Shown here: one piece after another, positions 45,905 to 56,927 of the stretch
Position numbering within the stretch: position 1 is the stretch's first letter
How the letters are laid out: every line of letters begins with the position of its first letter
Assembly (NCBI RefSeq): GCF_963082655.1
Contig: NC_081556.1
Span: 69,363,227-69,427,226 of the forward strand
DNA: 64,000 nt
Origin: Stomoxys calcitrans
Lineage: Eukaryota > Arthropoda > Insecta > Diptera > Muscidae
Direction of reading: 5' to 3'
The notes under the pieces: generated by a model
Seen by the model: the letters and a program-made list of their open reading frames with translations, nothing else
Databases searched by the model: none
Told to the model about the DNA's origin: nothing
Program-made: the position numbers and the translations under genes

Positions 45905-46445
45905 GGTTTTTTGCCTGTTAGAGTGAAGATCATTAAATATTAAAATTTTTGTCCGTTTCTCTTTCGAGACGAGCTCAATGATCGGAGATGTAAATGGAAA
46001 AGGAAAGCCAAAGATAGCAACACACACCAACCACTATGGGACGTGTTTCGTCTTTGGTTAGAAGACTTTTCAACCATATTAGGTGTGATGGCTTCAAGGG
46101 CCGTGCGCTGGTTTGTTGTATTTGAATCGTATTAATAGCGAAAACGCATCTATGACACAATTACCACATTAACCACGCTCGACAAATCTGTCTATTAGCT
46201 GTACTTTTCCCAATGCATGTATTTTTGTATAATGAACGACATTCAATCTGTGGCAAATTACACTTCTTCCGTACTATACATGATTTTGTCCATCTATTGG
46301 ACGTCGTATTGATGGCTTCGAACGCTAGACAACAGCAACGGCTCTCGCTGTTACTCCGTTTGCCCAGGTTCGAATCCCGGCCGGGCTCTGCCGATTTTTT
46401 TTTTAATTTTTCAAGTTTTTTGCCTGTTGGGGCGAAAAAAATAAC
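45905..46445 (+). repeat. B-box repeat S2, uninterrupted copy
   Basis: Starts GGTTTTTTGCCTGTTAGAGT, GAAGATCATTAAATATTAAA and TCTTTCGAGACGAGCTCAAT. It ends with a B box GGTTCGAATCC (46367-46377), CGGCCGGGCTCTGCCGA, a T-rich linker, and again AGTTTTTTGCCTGTTGGGGC. The terminal motif is thus a direct repeat at both ends. It may be tRNA-derived, but I cannot place an A box with confidence. Confidence 0.65.
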
Positions 46446-46529
46446 AAAACAAAAATGTTAATTTTAAGATAATTATTTCAAAAAATTAAAATTTCATAAT
46501 AAATTCTTCCGAGTTTTTTCTTCTTTTCA

Positions 46530-46917
46530 TTAATGGAATGTTCATGGGCAAAATTATATTTTGTTCAGCGTCGGAGGCTGACAGGCTAACCACTGGGCTG
46601 CAATAACCTCCTCACCCACTGTGACAAATTTATTTCGTATATAAATGGGCCTTTTATGGGTCCAAGATTCTAAATCAGGAGATCGGTATATATAGTAAGT
46701 TGCAAATTTGTGAAATTTGCCCATGAACATTCCACTAAGGATCCGGGGAACTTCTCACATATCAATGAGTGCAGTCGGTTTCAAGTTTTAAGCACAATGA
46801 TAAGGGGCCTCCTTTTTATAGCCGAGTCCGAACGGAGAAAAATTTTACGTGGCATAGTACCTCACAAATGTTGCTCCTAATGCTGGCAACATTTGTGAGG
46901 TACTATGCCATGTAAAA
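46530..46917 (-). repeat. Rearranged SINE S1 pieces with a fold-back
   Basis: 46530-46560 is an S1 3' edge on the plus strand. 46565-46615 resembles the S1 promoter region on the minus strand. 46705-46874 is an S1 body. 46842-46874 and 46885-46917 are inverted copies of GGCATAGTACCTCACAAATG and flanks, with a 10-nt loop. A short family B piece lies at 46640-46700. Confidence 0.7.
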
Positions 46918-46924
46918 ATCATAT

Positions 46925-47210
46925 TTTTTATTAATTAAGGTCTTTGGAATTGTACATGGGACATGTCGGTATTTTGATTCCCTAAAAAGTGGCCCTGTGA
47001 TTTGACTCCACGAGCCCTTAGAAGCTTCAATTTTAACTCGACTGGGCTGGATTTTGTTACGAGAAGTGCGTTTAAACCTTCTAATACCTTAACATAAACG
47101 TTCTTTGTATTTGTGATCCCAAAAGCTTACATTTTTACAATTTACTACGTGAAAATTCCTTTCAAATAGGTCCATAAATAGATTCAGCCGCAATATAAAC
47201 TGATCTCTTG
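46925..47210. mobile_element. Decayed Helentron-like segment
   Basis: Fragments such as GTGATTTGACTCCACGAGCC, CGCAATATAAACTGATCTCT and GGTCCATAAATAGATTCAGC recall internal units; the ends are lost. Confidence 0.4.
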
Positions 47211-47218
47211 ACTTTTTT

Positions 47219-48690
47219 TTATACCCTCCACCATAAGATGGGGGGTATACTAATTTCGTCATTCTGTTTGTAACTACTCGAAATATTCGTCTGAGACCCC
47301 ATAAAGTATATATATTCTTGATCGTCGTGACATTTTATGTCGATCTAGCCATGTCCGTCCGTCTGTCCGTCCGTCCGTCCGTCCGTCCGTCTGTCTGTCG
47401 AAAGCACGCTAACTTCCGAAGGAGTAAAGCTAGCCGCTTGAAATTTTGCACAAATACTTCTTATTAGTGTAGGTCGGTTGGTATTGTAAATGGGCCATAT
47501 CGGTCCATGTTTTGATATAGCTGCCATATAAACCGATCTTGGGTCTTGACTTCTTGAGCCTGTAGAGTGCGCAATTCTTGTGCGATTGGAATAAAATTTT
47601 GCATGACGTGTTTTGCTATGATATCCAACAACTGTGCTAAGTATGGTTCAAATCGGTCCATAACCTGATATAGCTGCCATATAAACCGATCTTGGGTCTT
47701 GACTTCTTGAGACTCTAGAGTGCGCAATTCTTATCCGATTGGAATGGAATTTTGCACGACGTGATTTCTTATTATATCCAACAACAGTGCCAAGTATGGT
47801 TCAAACCGGTCCATAACCTGATATAGCTACCATATAAACCGATCTTGGGTCTTGACTTCTTGACCCTCTAGAGGGCGCAATTCTTATCCGATTGGAATGG
47901 AATTTCGCACGACGTGTTTTGTTATGATACCCAACAACTGTGCCAAGTATGGTTCAAATCGGTCCATAACCTGATATAGCTACCATATAAACCGATCTTG
48001 GGTCTTGACTTCTTGACGCTCTAGAGGGCACAATTCTTATCCGATTTGAATGAATTTTTGCACGAAGTATTTTGTTATGATGTCAAACAACTGTGCCAAA
48101 TATGGTTCAAATCGGTTCATAACCTGATATAGCTGTCATATAAACAGATCTGGGGATTTGATTTCTTGAGCTTCTAGAGGGCGCAATTCCTATCCGATTT
48201 GGCTGAAATTTTGCATTACGTATTTTATTTTTACCTTCAACAACTGGGTCAAATAAGGTTCAAATCGGTTCATAACCTGATATAGCTGCCATATAAACCG
48301 ATCTGGGATCTTGACTTCTTGACCCCTAGAGGTCGCAATTATTATCCGATATGCCTGAAATTTTGTACGATGGATCCTCTCATGACCATCAACAAACATT
48401 GTTTATTATGGTCTGAATCGGTCTATAGCCCCATACAGATCCTATATAAATCGTTCTCTCTATTTTACTTCGTGAGCCCCAATGGGCGCAATTCTTATAC
48501 GAATTGGCTGAAATTTTACACAGGTCTCCAACATATAATTTAATAGTGGTCCGAACCGGACCATATCTTGATATCGTTTTAATAGCAGAGCAACTCTTTT
48601 CTTATATCCTTTTTTGCCTAAGAAGAGATGCCGGGAAAAGAACTCGACAAATGCGATCCATGGTGGAGGGTATATAAGATTCGGCCAAGT
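47219..48690 (+). mobile_element. INE-1-like Helentron, family A, long copy with six unit anchors
   Basis: Starts TATACCCTCCACCATAAGATG. The GTCY tract (47352-47400) is mostly CCGT repeats. The anchor GATATAGCT falls at 47514, 47667, 47820, 47973, 48126 and 48279: five steps of exactly 153 bp. The right end reaches GGTGGAGGGTATATAAGATT and CGGCC, then joins another decayed piece, so the hairpin and ACTTGTT are lost. Confidence 0.94.
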
Positions 48691-48772
48691 CGGTTCATGA
48701 ATAGATATAGTCCCCATATTAATTTATCCCGAGATTTTATTTCTTGAATTTCCAGATGTATGCATTTTTTAA

Positions 48773-49020
48773 CGTACACTCAACGAAATTTGTTAGTCAA
48801 AACACACACAAAATTGTTTGCTAAAACATCAGTTTTTGTTTGGTGAAAAATTGAAAGCAAAACTGTTTTGCAAACAGCGTAAAACAAAACACAACAATAA
48901 AAGAATAACAAAACAAATAAGCTCAATATCTTAATTTTTAATGACTGTAGCGTCATTTTAAGTTGTCTTCTATATTTCGGGATTGCAGAACAAAAAGAAA
49001 TATTAATCACCGAAAGTCGC
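48773..49020. other. AT-rich DNA with a shared terminal motif
   Basis: ACACTCAACGAAATTTGTTA at 48776 resembles ACACTCAACCAAAGTTGTTA at 57178 and the inverse motif near 15960. A short family B fragment (CTCAATATCTTAATTTTTAA, then TGACTGTAGCGT) follows near 48922. Confidence 0.4.
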
Positions 49021-49021
49021 T

Positions 49022-49985
49022 TTATTGTTATTCAAAATATTCCGCATTGAGATCGTTTGAACCAATTGTCGAAACACTTTTGCCACTCTGATTGAGGTAT
49101 CTCCAAAACATGCATTCTGAACGCATCAACCGCTTCTTCAGGTGTTGAAAAACGTTGACCTCTCATTTTTGAAAAAGTCATTCGGTGCCACGTCAGGACT
49201 ATACGGCGGATGACTCATCAAATCGATGTTTTGAGTGCTCAAAAATGCAGTTGTTTGAGCCGATATGTGAGAGCTCGCATTGTCGTGATGAAGAGTGACC
49301 CGTCTTGGTTGGTTTGCGGTTGGTTTTCCTGATTTCATGGAAGACAACAGGTAAACAAAGGGTTGTGTACTCAGAATTGACTGTTCTGCGTTGTTCTAGT
49401 GGTTCGATTGCGACATGTCCAGATTTTCTGAAAAAAACAGGCGATCATTTGCTTGGAAGTGCTTCGTACACGGGCAACTTTTGTTGGATTTGGCTCATCT
49501 TGAAACACCCATACAGCCGACTGCTGTTTGCTTTCAAGCTCATACTCGTAAATCCATGATTCATCACCTGTCACGATATCATTGACGTGTTTCGAAGCAC
49601 CGCGATCGTATTTTTGAAGCATTTATTTTTTTGCACGATTGACAAATTTTTGGGGATCCAACGCGAACAAATTTTTTGATGGTCGAATCTTCATGCAATA
49701 TTGAATGTATGCTGGTCCCACTAATGCCTAAGATTGTCTCAATCTTGCAATATCAGTTGGCGCACAGCATCAATAGTTTTTGGAATAATAACTGATTTTG
49801 GACAACCTTCACGAAATTCGCCTTGGAGTGAACTACGATACGGTGAACTACCATAGATAAACATTGGTCCTTGATGGAGCTTCAAAGCCAAAATTAAATT
49901 GAGTTCATCGATGCACTGTTGGTGAGTTAATTTACGTCCAAGTTGTAAAAAATAATCCCACGAAATTGTTCACTATTTAATTCCA
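49022..49985 (-). mobile_element. DD34D mariner-like transposase pseudogene
   Basis: Minus-strand order: MELNSEQFRG start region near 49985, DGIVTGDESWIYEYELESK-like block (IVTGDESWIYEYE; first Asp), QQSAVWVFQDEPNPTKVARV, RSTSKQMIACFF, then VTLHHDNASSHISAQTTAFL (second Asp), SHPPYSPDVAPNDFF (third Asp, 34 residues later), and a C-terminal end near 49030. Multiple frameshifts and stops. Inverted termini are not obvious. Confidence 0.85.
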
Positions 49986-49989
49986 TTTT

Positions 49990-51250
49990 TTTTGGGCGAG
50001 ATTAATCTTTGAGATTACTGCAAACAACAGAAATAGCGCTCGAACGTAGAATAGCGTTCCAAGCGCCTCGATCTTCTGCGCTCATTCTAAAATCTCTGAC
50101 ACCAAGTTTCGAGGCGTCTCCCACCACTTGATATTTCGATCGGGCTTTTGTTCTTCCCGGTTTGTGTGTACCACCTTGTTTGCCTTCAAAAGACTTCTTC
50201 GCTAGAGATTCTTCATCCCTTCTGACAACATCACCTAGCCAACGAAGTCGTTTTATTTTGATACGTGTAACTATAGTCGTCATACTCCAAGCACTGCCTC
50301 ATCTGCTTTCATGACTACCTATGCCTCAGAACCATATAACAACACGGGTAGTACCAGTGTCTTGTATAGTGTAGTCTTCGTCTGTCGAGAAGTGGCGTTG
50401 TTTCTAAACTGCTTATTTAATCCAAAGTAGCATCTGTTTGCCAGTATTATTCTTCGCTTCGAGTCTTATTAATTTTGCAGGGAAACCAAACGCAGACATG
50501 GCTTGAAATGCCTATGAACATAAAGGGGTATCGAATTCGGCTTTGTAGTCAACAAAAATATGGTGGGGGTTGATTTGTCCTTCTCGGGTCTTTTCTAGGA
50601 TTTGGCGCAGTGTGAATATCTGGTCCAGGGTGGATTTACCAGGTCTAAAGCCGTATTGATAGGGCCCAATTATGTCATTGACTTTAGGTTTTAATCTTTT
50701 ACACAGTGCGCTAGAGTGTCTTGTATGCGATGGGGAGGAGACTTATTCCTCCATCTTGTCTCCTTTCTTGTGTACAGGACATAGTATGCTGAGGTTCCAA
50801 TCATCGGGTATGCGTTCTTCTAGCCAGATTGCGCAGATAAGCTGATGCATACGCCTTAACGGCGTGTCGCCTCCGGCATTAAATAGTTCAACGGGTAACC
50901 CGTCGCCTCCTGCTGCCTTCTTGTTCTGCAATCTGGTCACAGCTATTTGGAACTCATTCGGAAGTGAACATTATATACTATCATCAGGGATTGGTTCTTT
51001 GGCATCCTCTTCGCCGTCATCGTCGAATGCTATCAGCTGTGTAAAATGTTCTTTCCATAGCCCTAGCAAACTATCTGTATCAGCTACCAGATTTCCTTAT
51101 TTGCCTCTGCAAGAGGATGTGGCTGCACCAAAGCCATTCTTTGATATTTAATTCTTTGGTTAAATTGCTGGACTTCATTTTGACTCCTGTACTTCGCGAT
51201 TCGCTTACACTCACGTTTTTCTGTTCCCTTTTTTTTCCTGCAGAATAAAC
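49990..51250 (-). mobile_element. RTE-like LINE, degenerate RT and C-terminus
   Basis: Minus-strand order: a region near 51150, MTRLQNKKAAGGDGLPVELF (RT fingers), RMHQLICAIWLEERIPDDWN, ILCPVHKKGDKMEE, a shifted frame with VNDIIGPYQYGFRPGKST-like motifs (GPYQYGFRPG near 50650), and a FVDYKAEFDTP-type block near 50545. Then a deletion, and MTTIVTRIKIKRLRWLGDVV to RGAWNAILRSS at the C-terminus. The catalytic YADD-type block is missing. Confidence 0.8.
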
Positions 51251-51304
51251 GTTTCTACTGCCTACATCTCTCCCAAAACCTCCCCTTAATTTGGAGCATT
51301 GCTA

Positions 51305-53445
51305 CTAGGTTAGGTTTAATCGGCAGTCTACCATCAGACTCACTTAGACGTTTTCGTCCATTGTGATACCAAGGAACAGTAGAAAGAAGATGCCTTCTAG
51401 TTTCTACCGTTGAACCATCCAGATCGCTTTAAAAAGCCCAATAACTTGCGAATGTTCACATCCGCTAAATCTGATAAATAAATGATAACCTCCTTCTGAC
51501 TGCTAGTGCGGAACACACCCACAGTAGGTGTTCTATAGTCTCTTCTTATTCGATGTCCCGACAGCTTCTGCAAAATTCGTTGCTGGCAACCTCCAGTCTG
51601 TCAGCATGTTTTCCGATTAGACAGTGACATGTCATGACGGACACAATGACTGATACATCTGTTCTAGCCAATGACAGCAAAGCAGTAGACCTGTTCAAGT
51701 CTAGATTAGACCACATACAATAGTTCTGGAATGCACACAGCCCAATTTTTGTGACCATTTATCATTCGTTGTCATTCGGGCCTGGTCCTGAAATATTAGA
51801 TTACATGTCGCTAGAGGCATACCCACAGATTCCAGTATCCCTGGAATATGTAGGGTAGTTCCTAGTCTCGTAAGCTCATCCACTTTACAATTCCCTGGGA
51901 TATCTCAGTGGCCCGGTACCCGAACAGGTAAATTTTGAACTGTTCAGCCATCTCGTTGAGAGATCGGCGACAGTCGAGTTCAGAAATACGTTCTCCAGGG
52001 ATTGAATGGCTGCCTGGTTGTCTGAGAAGATATTTAAGCCAATCGTCGTTATGACATTATATCCTAGCCATTCCACCACTTCCTTAATTGCAAGGATCTC
52101 CGCTTGATACGTGCTGCAGTTGTCGGGCAACCTTTTCGATATGAACAGACGACCAATTGGTCGTCTAGTTTGTAACCATCCGACGACGACCAATTGGTCG
52201 TCTAGTTTGGAACCATCGGTGTAGAAGTCTATGTAACTTCTATTACCAGGGATATCGTAGATCCAATCGGTTCTATCAGGAATGGTGGTACAGTACTTTT
52301 GATCAGAAAGCGGCTTAGGTAGGGTGTAACTCACACTGCCTGGAACATCGGACCTTGTATCAAGGATAACACAGTACCCGTAGCCCCCACAAGACCAAAG
52401 AGAAAGCTCCCTTAGCCTCATGGCAGTGGTCGCAGATATTTGTCTAGACACAATGTCCAGAGACACTAAATTAGCATTAAATTGTGTGCATCAGATGTTG
52501 TCGTCTTCAGTGCGGCTGTGATGCAAAAACAAGCCATCCTTTGGATCCGGTGCATGACACACAGTCTAAACCCCCAACATTTGGCAATGGCTATCTAGCA
52601 GGTGTATAGGGCAAGACTTCCCTTTCCTGCCCTTTCCAAAATATTAGATTTGAAGTTCAGTTTCTTGTTCAGCAACACACCTTGGTATTTGATCTTTCAA
52701 CAAATGGAACATTCTCTCCTCCCAAAGAGACAGGTGCTACTGAACGTAACTTGAATCTCATTCAGGAACGAACTACTTCTGTCTTGCACAGATTTACGTT
52801 TGACCACTTTCGGTAGCCCACTTTGCTGTGGCGCTTAGAGCTTCCTTAATTATAATTAAAGTGCTGGGAATCTTTCCCCTTATCGCAATTGCCACGTCAT
52901 CAGCATACGCGACAAAGTTTACACCATTATCTTCCAAAGACAATAATATATTGTTAATAGCTATATTCCAAAGTAGAAGAGGCAGTATACCACTTTGAGG
53001 GGTTCCTCTGCTGACCCATCTTTTTAGATCCACAGATCCCAAGCCTGTCGTAATGCATATTTTAGTAAGTAAATTATGAATAAACTTTCTTACGGTAGAG
53101 TTGATGCTTAGAAACTGCAATTATTTCATGATTGACGTCGGTTTTACATTATTGAAAGCACCTCCTTGACAGCGAGAGAACCCTCTATGTAGCCGACTAG
53201 GTCGTGAAGGGCTGTCTCAGTGAATTTGCTTTACTATGACAGACTAACGGGACAATCTCTTCTGGCGGCATGTTGTCCGTTGGAGAATTTCCCGGGAAAT
53301 GTATATCAACGAGTAGTTCAAGTGTTTTCTCAATAGACATTGTCCATACATTCTCTGACTTCTGATTATACTCCACCGTAATAGGTCTCAAGGACAGAAA
53401 CATCTTTTGCCTAGAGGCCTTAGATGCATCCTCCAAAGCACCTAG
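51305..53445 (-). mobile_element. LINE (L2-type) with RT and RNase H, largest LINE relic here
   Basis: From the right: linker VEYNQKSENVWTMSIEKTLE and HFPGNSPTDNMPPEEIV; deletion of the RT fingers; RT palm with RWVSRGTPQSGILPLLLWNI and NFVAYADDVAIAI (catalytic YADD, about 52900-52920); RNase H (52466-51885) with YIDFYTDGSKLDDQL, STYQAEILAIKEVVEW and LNIFSDNQAAIQSL; then VMTCHCLIGKHADRLEVASN and EFCRSCRDIE (zinc knuckle). The RNase H places it near the I/LOA group. Frameshifts, stops and a 37-bp duplication make it inactive. The 3' side ends at TAGGTTAGGTTTAATCGG. Confidence 0.88.
52148..52221. repeat. 37-bp tandem duplication containing an 18-bp palindrome
   Basis: GACGACCAATTGGTCGTC, a perfect palindrome, occurs at 52148-52165 and 52185-52202, each followed by TAGTTTG(T/G)AACCATC. 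The duplication shifts the RNase H reading frame of the LINE. Confidence 0.92.
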
Positions 53446-54565
53446 CTTTTATATATTTTGTGTGGTCTCAAGATTCAATGAGTTACAAGTGTAAGCAATT
53501 CAATAATTATTTTTCGTTTTATTATTTTAATCCGTAAAATTTTTAAAAAAGCTTTAACAAATTTTAAAGTAGATAAAAAATACAAACGGTTGGTTTCCCT
53601 GACCCTCTCTAAGATGTGTCCTTTATTGCCGAGAATAACAATTTTTCCGCATATATTTATGGAAATTTATGCCAATATATTTACATATTTATTTAATGTG
53701 TACAATGGCCGTATCATGCAAATTCTTCCGGACTACAGAATATGGTGAGTGCCTCATAATGGGCTTAGACAATAACATTGAAAATATTGCCAATGCCCTC
53801 TGTTTGTAGTAGCTTTGGTTATTTGTTGCGGTTTCTAGAAGACAGACACATGTGAAAAATAAACCTTTGTCCATAAAACACACAATTCATTTGTACGAGG
53901 CAAAGTAATGTAAACATGGCAATATGCCTGAAAACGACCCCATGCAAACGAAATGGATATCTGAAAGTGTCAAGGAAAGGAATGTGAGAATGATGAATTC
54001 CAAGTAGGTTTTCTATGCTCTGACCTTGTGAGCCCAAATAGCAAAAGTGGGGAAACCGTATACACCAGACATGGTATTTAAATCCATGGAATGGCATAGG
54101 AAGCGAAATGCCTCACTCGGTTCAAATTCATGACTTATTCCAAGTCACCTGCTTGTAGATAACCTTACATAAGTCATCGCACATGTGCCACTGCGCACAG
54201 TAGTGGTTAAGGCAACGCTTTTGCACTCTGCAAATGTTTAACTATACACAGCATAACTCACATAAATGACATGTCACGTTACAATTCATAATCTTTATCT
54301 AACGGATACCTTACCTAAACTTAGCTGAGTTTTCCAAGAACTTCGGTAGAACTTAATTGGTTGGGATTTGTTGGGCTTATATGTAGGTATGCTGTGGCAA
54401 CATGCAATAGTCTCACTTGAACACTTTAAGCAAAGAAATAATTTTGCTGATATCAGCAAATATTGTCTGCTGATTTCAAATTAAAATTTTTTAAATATTG
54501 TTGAAAAGTATCTCTAATTTTTTTACACCAAAACAATAATTAAAGCATGTCCTATGTATTTATGT
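53446..54565. other. Low-repeat, probably intronic DNA
   Basis: No element ends. Minus-strand frames at 53689-54097 lack any recognised motif. Confidence 0.4.
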
Positions 54566-54567
54566 AT

Positions 54568-55241
54568 ATAAGTAGGATGGGGGTAAACTAACCTAGTCAT
54601 TCCATAAAGTATAAATATTCTTGATCGTCTCGACATTCTGAGTCGATTGAGTCATATCCGTCCGTCTGTCGAAATCACGATAGCAATCGAAGGCGTAAAG
54701 CTAGCCGCTTGAAATTTTGCACAGATACTTAAAACTGATGATAATCCCCAATGATTGCAAATGGACCATATCAGTTCAGATTTGGATAAAGCTCCCATAT
54801 AAACCGATCTCCCGATTTGATGTCTTGAGCTCCAGCAAGGCGCAATTTTTGCCCTATTTAGCCGAAATTTTGCATGTAGTGTTCCGTTATAACTTCCAAC
54901 AACTGTGCTAAGTACGGTCCAAATCGGTCAAGAACCTGATATAGCTCCCATATAAACCGATATCCTGATATGAGCAAATGGAAGCCTCAGTTTTCATCCG
55001 ATTTGGCACATAGTGCTTTATTATGACTTCTAATAACTGCGCCAATTACGGTCTCTACAGTCTCTCGATCATCCTTGTTCGGTTTTTAGAGCTTTAATTT
55101 TTGCTGGTTTGACAGAAGTTTGGTGTGTACAATAAGATTATGCCTTTCAACTAAATTTATTTTGCATAAATTTTTAGCAGAATCCATGGTGTTGGGTTAA
55201 CATGATTCGAGTCGGCCGAAGTTAGCACGCTTTTACTTGTT
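54568..55241 (+). mobile_element. INE-1-like Helentron, subfamily A'
   Basis: Left end trimmed (GGATGGGGGTAAACTAACC), CATAAAGTATAAATATTCTT, CCGTCCGTCTGTCG, units with AAAGCTCCCATATAAACCGA, and a hairpin end GAGTCGGCCGAAGTTAGCAC then GCTTTTACTTGTTTT. Confidence 0.88.
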
Positions 55242-55257
55242 TTATGTAATAACATAT

Positions 55258-56633
55258 ATATATACTAACTAGCTGACCTGGGCCCGCTCCGCTTCTTTTA
55301 CTTTATATGGAACAAACGTTTCCTTGAAATATTTATTTTCGACAATTAAAAATCTTTTAGTGAAATACCATACTAACTTGACTAAGAGTTTTACAATATA
55401 AGTGCCTTTATCTGAATCCCATATGATCTTTATTGGTCTACGAATTTAGGTTTGGATGAAGGGTGCACTCCATTCTTAAAATACTTCATTTCAGCCCGAT
55501 ATTCTCATGATATCTGATTTAGTGGTGTTTTCGGGGGAGAAGTGATCCCCAAGATACTTGGCCCTCAAAAAATATCAGCAAATACGTCCTATTTGGGGGT
55601 GGTTATGCTGGTGGGACGTCCGCTAGACAGTTGGCCCCTGATGTTGATATCAGATACGTGGTCTACTCCCAAATACCTTTAATTTGAGCCTCATATTTCC
55701 ATAGTCGGCAAACATGACCGGCTTGGGCGGTATTTTGGGGGATGGGCGGCCAGTCAGTGAGTTGGCCTTGAAAATATTATCGGATTGGTGTTCCACTTTA
55801 AAAACCCTCTTATTTGAGCCTCATATTGCAATAGTCAGCAAATACTTCCTATTTGGGTGGTGTTGTGGGGGTGGGGTGGTCTCATAGACGCTTTTCCCGA
55901 ATATTGATAATAAATTCGCGCTTTACTCCTAAAGACCTTTCATATGAGCCCCATATTGCTGTGGTCGTAAACTTGTCCCCTTTTGGGTATGTTTTTGGGG
56001 AGAGGCGGCCCTCCAAACACTTGGTTCCATATTTGGATATCAGATTCGTATTCTGCATTTAAATACCTTTTATTTAAGCTCAATATTCCCATGGTCACTA
56101 AATACGTCATGTTTGGGGGGTGTTTTGGGGAAGGGGTGGAGCCCCAGAAACGTGATCCCACATTTGGATATCAGATTCGTATTCTACTCTCAAATACCTT
56201 TCATTTGAGTCCCATATTGTCACGGTCGGTAAATATGTCCGATTTAGGGGTGTTTTGGGGCTTATGGTGGTCCCCCTAGCACTTGGTCCGACAATTGGAT
56301 ATCAGATACGTTTTCTTATCTTAAATACCTTTAATTTGAATCCCATATTGTCGTGATTGTTCTAAATATATGTTTGGTGGGTTTTATTGTGGGGCAGCCC
56401 CCCTAGGTACTCCATCCGAAATTTGGATACCAAATTTTTATTTTTAGGGTACTATATGAGAGCACACAAAATTTCGCTTAAATCGCACCACCCATCTCCG
56501 AGATCTGGCGTTTCTAAAAATTAGGGTAAGGGAGAGGGTCCGCCCCCTATAAGGGTCTATAAGGAACACACAAACATACAATAAATCAAACAAACAAACC
56601 TACAAACAAACGCAAATTGATTTTTATATATAA
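55258..56633 (+). repeat. Interspersed repeat family D, complete-looking copy with 130-bp subrepeats
   Basis: Starts in TATATATACTAACTAGCTGAC and GGGCCCGCTCCGCTTCTTTT. TTGGATATCAGAT falls at 56033, 56163 and 56295, giving a 130-132 bp period, and earlier units are more diverged. It ends in CAAACAAACAAACCTACAAA and TTGATTTTTATATATAAGAT, so both edges are TA-rich. No coding frame; the G-rich frames over it follow the subrepeats. Class unknown. Confidence 0.75.
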
Positions 56634-56634
56634 G

Positions 56635-56927
56635 ATTTCGTCATTCTGTTTCTAACTCATCGAAATATTTGTCAAAGACCCCATCAAGCATATATATTAT
56701 TGATCGTCATGACATTTTAAGTCGATCTAGCCATGTCCGTTCGTCTGTCCGTTCGTCCGACTGTCCGTCCGTCTGTCTGACGAAAGCACGCTAACTTTCG
56801 AAGGAGCAAAGGTAGCCGCTTGAAATTTTTAAAAGAAATACCAGGAAAAGAACTCGACAATTGCGATCCATGGTGGAGGGTATATAAGATTCGGCTCGGA
56901 CGAATTTAGCACGCTTTTACTGTTTTT
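56635..56927 (+). mobile_element. Helentron family A with all internal units deleted
   Basis: The left half to AGCCGCTTGAAATTTTTAAA joins directly to GAAATACCAGGAAAAGAACT, the segment next to the hairpin end. It then continues GGTGGAGGGTATATAAGATT, CGGCTCGGACGAATTTAGC and ACGCTTTTACTG. A minimal, about 290-bp version of the element. Confidence 0.88.

Noticed and set aside
47352..47400. GTCC/GTCT microsatellite as an independent locus
   Set aside because: It is the standard (GTCY)n tract of family A Helentrons, seen at the same place in every copy.
51885..52466. Host RNase H gene (193-codon frame)
   Set aside because: Neighbouring RT and zinc-knuckle relics, and parallels at 30991 and 35660, show that it is part of LINEs.
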